Assembly (NCBI RefSeq): GCF_009664855.1
Contig: NZ_CP045928.1
Location: 1,996,522-2,060,521, forward strand
Direction of reading: 5' to 3'
DNA: 64,000 nucleotides
Source: Flavobacterium sp. SLB02
GTDB taxonomy: Bacteria; Bacteroidota; Bacteroidia; Flavobacteriales; Flavobacteriaceae
Part shown: positions 61,362 through 64,000 of the stretch, piece after piece
How positions within the stretch are numbered: position 1 is the first letter of the stretch
Layout of the letters: every line of letters begins with the position of its first letter
Translations under genes and position numbers: made by a program
The notes under the pieces: model-generated
Told to the model about the DNA's origin: nothing
The model's database searches: none
Seen by the model: only the letters and a program-made list of their open reading frames with translations

Positions 61362-62669
61362 TTAGAATGAAACCTGGCATTGTAAAACTACCATTCCTAA
61401 ACGATCGCTTTGTTTGTATGCACCAATAAGTGTTTGGTCGTAAACAGCTCTGTTTTGGTAATTTAAACTAAACTTTGGGCCTAAAGTTCCAGTTGTATAA
61501 TAATTGACACCCAATTCATACATCGTCATTGGTGTGTCTAAAGCTTTTAAATCGGCAATTTGTGTTGCTGCGTAAGGCTGAAAACGACCTTTTTTAGCTT
61601 CATTATCTGATTTGCCAAAAAGATATCCTAATTGAGCATAATAAATATTTCCTGTACCAACGCCAATAAATCCGGCACCAGAACCATTAATTAACGTATT
61701 ATCTCCAATTGCAGGATTTGGCGTATTTACAGACTGAATATAGTTTTTACCGTAATCATTATTATTAAAAGCCGCGTAAGCTGTTAGTGCAGCTCCTTTA
61801 GTGTTAATTGAACTATCATAAAAAACATCAAATCCTAAAACTTTCATATCATCATAAGCTACAGTTGCATCCGGTGTTAAATGCCACATCGCTTTGGCTT
61901 GCGTCATATAGCCTAATGCTATATTGAAAACCTTTTTTGTTCCCAAATAAGTTCCTTTATGATACGCGTCTTCAAGTGATTCCTTATCCAGGAAAGAATA
62001 CGTTAGAATTCCGGAATATTGTGCTCTTGGCGTTTCAGTACTTACGGTAGAATTTAATCCAAGATTATTGCTTGAATTTCGATACGGATTTGTAATTGCT
62101 GCACGGTAATTAAATTTTCCTAAATATCCTTTTGCATAAATACTTAAGTTTCGATTTCCAAAAGTTGATGATGTATTGGCAAATTGCTGATACATTGGCG
62201 TATCTAAAGTAAGTTGCGAAGAAGAACTATTTGCCGAATAACGGGTTGTTCCTGCTCCCCAAGCGGTTAATCCACCACCAATATGAAGTTTTTCGCTAAA
62301 ATGATATTCTCCTAAAGCATCCATTACAGAAAGCGGTGCATTTGAAGGTCCATTATTCTGGGTAAAATTGATATTATTCTGACCCAATTGAAGATGGAAA
62401 AAGATATTATCCGTAAGCATTCCCATGGCTTGCAGGCGCAGACGTCTAATTACAATATCATAGGCGTCATTGACTTCTGTAGTTCCAATTTTGCTATTAG
62501 GATTCAATTCTGAATATCTTCCCCAAACCTGAAGATTCATTCCAAATTTGATGTATTTAGTTCCGTCAGGAGTGATATTTACAACATTAAAAGGTTTTTC
62601 TTGTGCAAGAACAGTTATAGTGTTTAGGATAATAAATAATAAAATTAGGGCGAGTCTTAAATGTGGCAT
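61362..62669 (-). CDS. Outer-membrane porin-like beta-barrel protein
   Basis: A 435-residue protein with a signal peptide (1-22, VLAQ|EKPF). The mature chain is an alternating pattern of amphipathic strands starting YIKFGMNLQVWGRYSELN and ending GMVVLQCQVSF, with a C-terminal Phe typical of outer-membrane proteins. It contains IVIRRLRLQAMGML, and ELGVNYYTTGTLGPKFSLNYQNR, resembling OprO/OprP-like phosphate-selective or general porins, though I cannot fix the substrate. It lies 39 bp after the ABC exporter gene. Confidence 0.8.
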   Translation of the reverse strand: MPHLRLALILLFIILNTITVLAQEKPFNVVNITPDGTKYIKFGMNLQVWGRYSELNPNSKIGTTEVNDAYDIVIRRLRLQAMGMLTDNIFFHLQLGQNNINFTQNNGPSNAPLSVMDALGEYHFSEKLHIGGGLTAWGAGTTRYSANSSSSQLTLDTPMYQQFANTSSTFGNRNLSIYAKGYLGKFNYRAAITNPYRNSSNNLGLNSTVSTETPRAQYSGILTYSFLDKESLEDAYHKGTYLGTKKVFNIALGYMTQAKAMWHLTPDATVAYDDMKVLGFDVFYDSSINTKGAALTAYAAFNNNDYGKNYIQSVNTPNPAIGDNTLINGSGAGFIGVGTGNIYYAQLGYLFGKSDNEAKKGRFQPYAATQIADLKALDTPMTMYELGVNYYTTGTLGPKFSLNYQNRAVYDQTLIGAYKQSDRLGMVVLQCQVSF

Positions 62670-62708
62670 TTAGTTGTATTTAAAATTAATTATAGGCTTT
62701 TTAGTTTA

Positions 62709-64000
62709 TTAATAGTTGCTAAACTGAAGGTTACTTAGGTTTTTATAAGTACCATTTTCAAGATTTATTAATTCCTGATGCGTACCTTCTTCGGTTATTT
62801 TTCCATTATCCAAAACTAAAATTTTATCAGCATTTCTAATAGTCGACAAACGGTGAGCAATAATAATACTTGTTCTTCCTTCCATCAATACTTCTAACGC
62901 TTCCTGAACTAATTTTTCACTTTCACTATCTAAAGATGATGTCGCTTCGTCTAAAATTAAAATACTCGGGTTTTTAAGCAATGCTCTGGCAATAGCAATA
63001 CGCTGACGCTGACCTCCTGATAATTTTACGCCGCGTTCTCCTACGACAGTTTCAAATTTCTCTGGAAAACCTTCAACAAAATTCAACGCATTGGCTTGTT
63101 TTGCAGCAAGCATAATCTCATCGTCAGTTGCATCTGGTTTTCCGTAGGCAATATTTTCTTTTATGGTTCCGCCAAATAAAATAACATCCTGAGGTACAAT
63201 ACTCATGTTGCCACGAAGGTTTTCTAAATCATAATCATAGATATTTTTTCCATCAACTGTAATTTCTCCTGACTCAATATCGTAAAAACGCAATAATAAA
63301 GAAGATATCGTCGATTTTCCTGCTCCACTTGGCCCAACAATGGCAATTTTCTGTCCGAATTCAGCACTAAAGTTTACATCTTTTAAAACTTGTACTTCTT
63401 TTCTTGAAGGATAACTAAAAGCAACATTTTTGAAAGAAACATTTCCTTTTATTTTTTCTAATGGAGCTGCGTTTTGTGTAGCATTGATCTTCTCCGGAGT
63501 TTCTTCTAATAATTCAAAAACTCTTTCGGTAGCTCCAATAGCTTTTTGAATTTGCGCATATAACTCGGCAATTCCTCCAAAAGAAGCGCCAACAAATGTA
63601 GAATACAATACAAATGAGATCAATTGACCCACGCTCATTTCGCCGGCAATACTTAAACGTACACCATACCAAACTACAGCTACGATAGCGCCAAACAAAC
63701 AGAAAATGATAAAGGATGCAAAATAACCACGATATTTACCGCCTTTGATAGCCAGTTTTACCACTTCGCTTATTTTTCCTTTGTAACGGGCAACTTCGTA
63801 CCATTCATTGGCAAAAGCTTTTACGATACTAATTCCCTGCATTGTTTCTTCGACAATTACCTGGCTTTCTGCCACCTGATCTTGTACTTGTTTAGAATAT
63901 TTTCTAATAAAACGACCAAAGATTACAGCAGCAACAGCTACGAGTGGAACTACGGCCAACATTAATAAAGTCAATTTAAAGCTTTCTGTCGCCAATAAAA
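62709..64000 (-). CDS. ABC exporter (MsbA/LmrA type), N-terminus beyond window
   Basis: The frame stays open to the right window edge; codons near 63995 start with an internal TTG (LATESFKLTLL), so the true N-terminus is outside. The visible part has the last TM helices (about residues 1-165) and a full nucleotide-binding domain: Walker A GPSGAGKST, Q-loop VPQDVILFGG, signature LSGGQRQRIAIARALL, Walker B ILILDEATSSLD and the H-loop IIAHRLST. This is the half-transporter arrangement of MsbA-like lipid or drug exporters. The specific cargo is not determined. Confidence 0.88.
   Translation of the reverse strand, partial: LLATESFKLTLLMLAVVPLVAVAAVIFGRFIRKYSKQVQDQVAESQVIVEETMQGISIVKAFANEWYEVARYKGKISEVVKLAIKGGKYRGYFASFIIFCLFGAIVAVVWYGVRLSIAGEMSVGQLISFVLYSTFVGASFGGIAELYAQIQKAIGATERVFELLEETPEKINATQNAAPLEKIKGNVSFKNVAFSYPSRKEVQVLKDVNFSAEFGQKIAIVGPSGAGKSTISSLLLRFYDIESGEITVDGKNIYDYDLENLRGNMSIVPQDVILFGGTIKENIAYGKPDATDDEIMLAAKQANALNFVEGFPEKFETVVGERGVKLSGGQRQRIAIARALLKNPSILILDEATSSLDSESEKLVQEALEVLMEGRTSIIIAHRLSTIRNADKILVLDNGKITEEGTHQELINLENGTYKNLSNLQFSNY

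Noticed and set aside
1..64000. tRNA, rRNA or CRISPR arrays
   Set aside because: No cloverleaf-like T-loop (GGTTCRAATCC), no rRNA-like conserved sequence and no regularly spaced direct repeats with spacers were noticed; the repeats seen are inverted or dispersed.

Overview
The window is typical chromosomal DNA of a member of the Bacteroidota, most likely a Flavobacterium. The evidence is the AT-rich composition, many promoters of the Bacteroidota type (a TAnnTTTG -7 box, sometimes with TTG about 16-21 bp upstream), weak ribosome binding sites, and gene content typical of flavobacteria: a fused CcsBA cytochrome c maturation protein, menaquinone genes, YpdA-type bacillithiol reductase, SelO, DUF3667, DUF2199, DUF2853 and DUF6428. 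I found no tRNA, rRNA, CRISPR array, prophage or complete insertion sequence. Assignments come from reading motifs in the sequence, not from database searches.

Layout. 1-5.8 kb (minus): a partial outer-membrane POTRA/barrel protein, an AI-2E-type exporter, a small MscS channel, then Maf, a UbiA prenyltransferase, KdsC and a DUF2520 dehydrogenase-like protein. 6.2-9.4 kb (plus): ccsBA. 9.9-12.5 kb (minus): an arsenic operon (ArsR, DUF6428, phosphatase-type arsenate reductase, ACR3) with a palindromic candidate operator. 12.5-16.2 kb (minus): membrane and secreted proteins and an ECF sigma/RskA-type anti-sigma pair. 16.4-20.7 kb: small peptide ORFs, glutathione peroxidase, a 5'-truncated proline iminopeptidase, an acetyltransferase and a thioredoxin protein. 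20.9-34.2 kb: menD, menB, menA and menC scattered among unrelated genes and two decayed genes (DUF2853 and an Imm70-like immunity gene). 34.3-41.4 kb: a membrane HhH protein with OmpA, CYTH, YpdA, SelO, MsrA and a class-V aminotransferase. 41.8-47.2 kb: an APC permease, small secreted proteins, an M23 peptidase, a methyltransferase and a PlsC acyltransferase. 47.3-52.9 kb: an XRE regulator divergent from an M14 peptidase with six copies of one palindrome between them, then Lrp, PEP carboxylase and DinB. 53.3-64 kb: RecQ, an acidic protein, a deoxyhypusine-synthase-like enzyme, arginine decarboxylase with a possible leader ORF, aroB, proline dehydrogenase, a porin and a partial ABC exporter.

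The most interesting signals lie outside the ordinary genes: (1) the TTTAC-N4-GTAAA operator array placed over two divergent promoters at 47.7-48.0 kb; (2) four copies of a structured intergenic element with conserved flanking boxes and different hairpins (9.6, 29.7, 41.7 and 53.2 kb), one hairpin showing a covarying base pair; (3) a multiply frameshifted immunity gene touching a frameshifted DUF2853 gene; (4) a short arginine-containing ORF and promoter ahead of arginine decarboxylase. Many intergenic gaps also carry dispersed inverted repeats.
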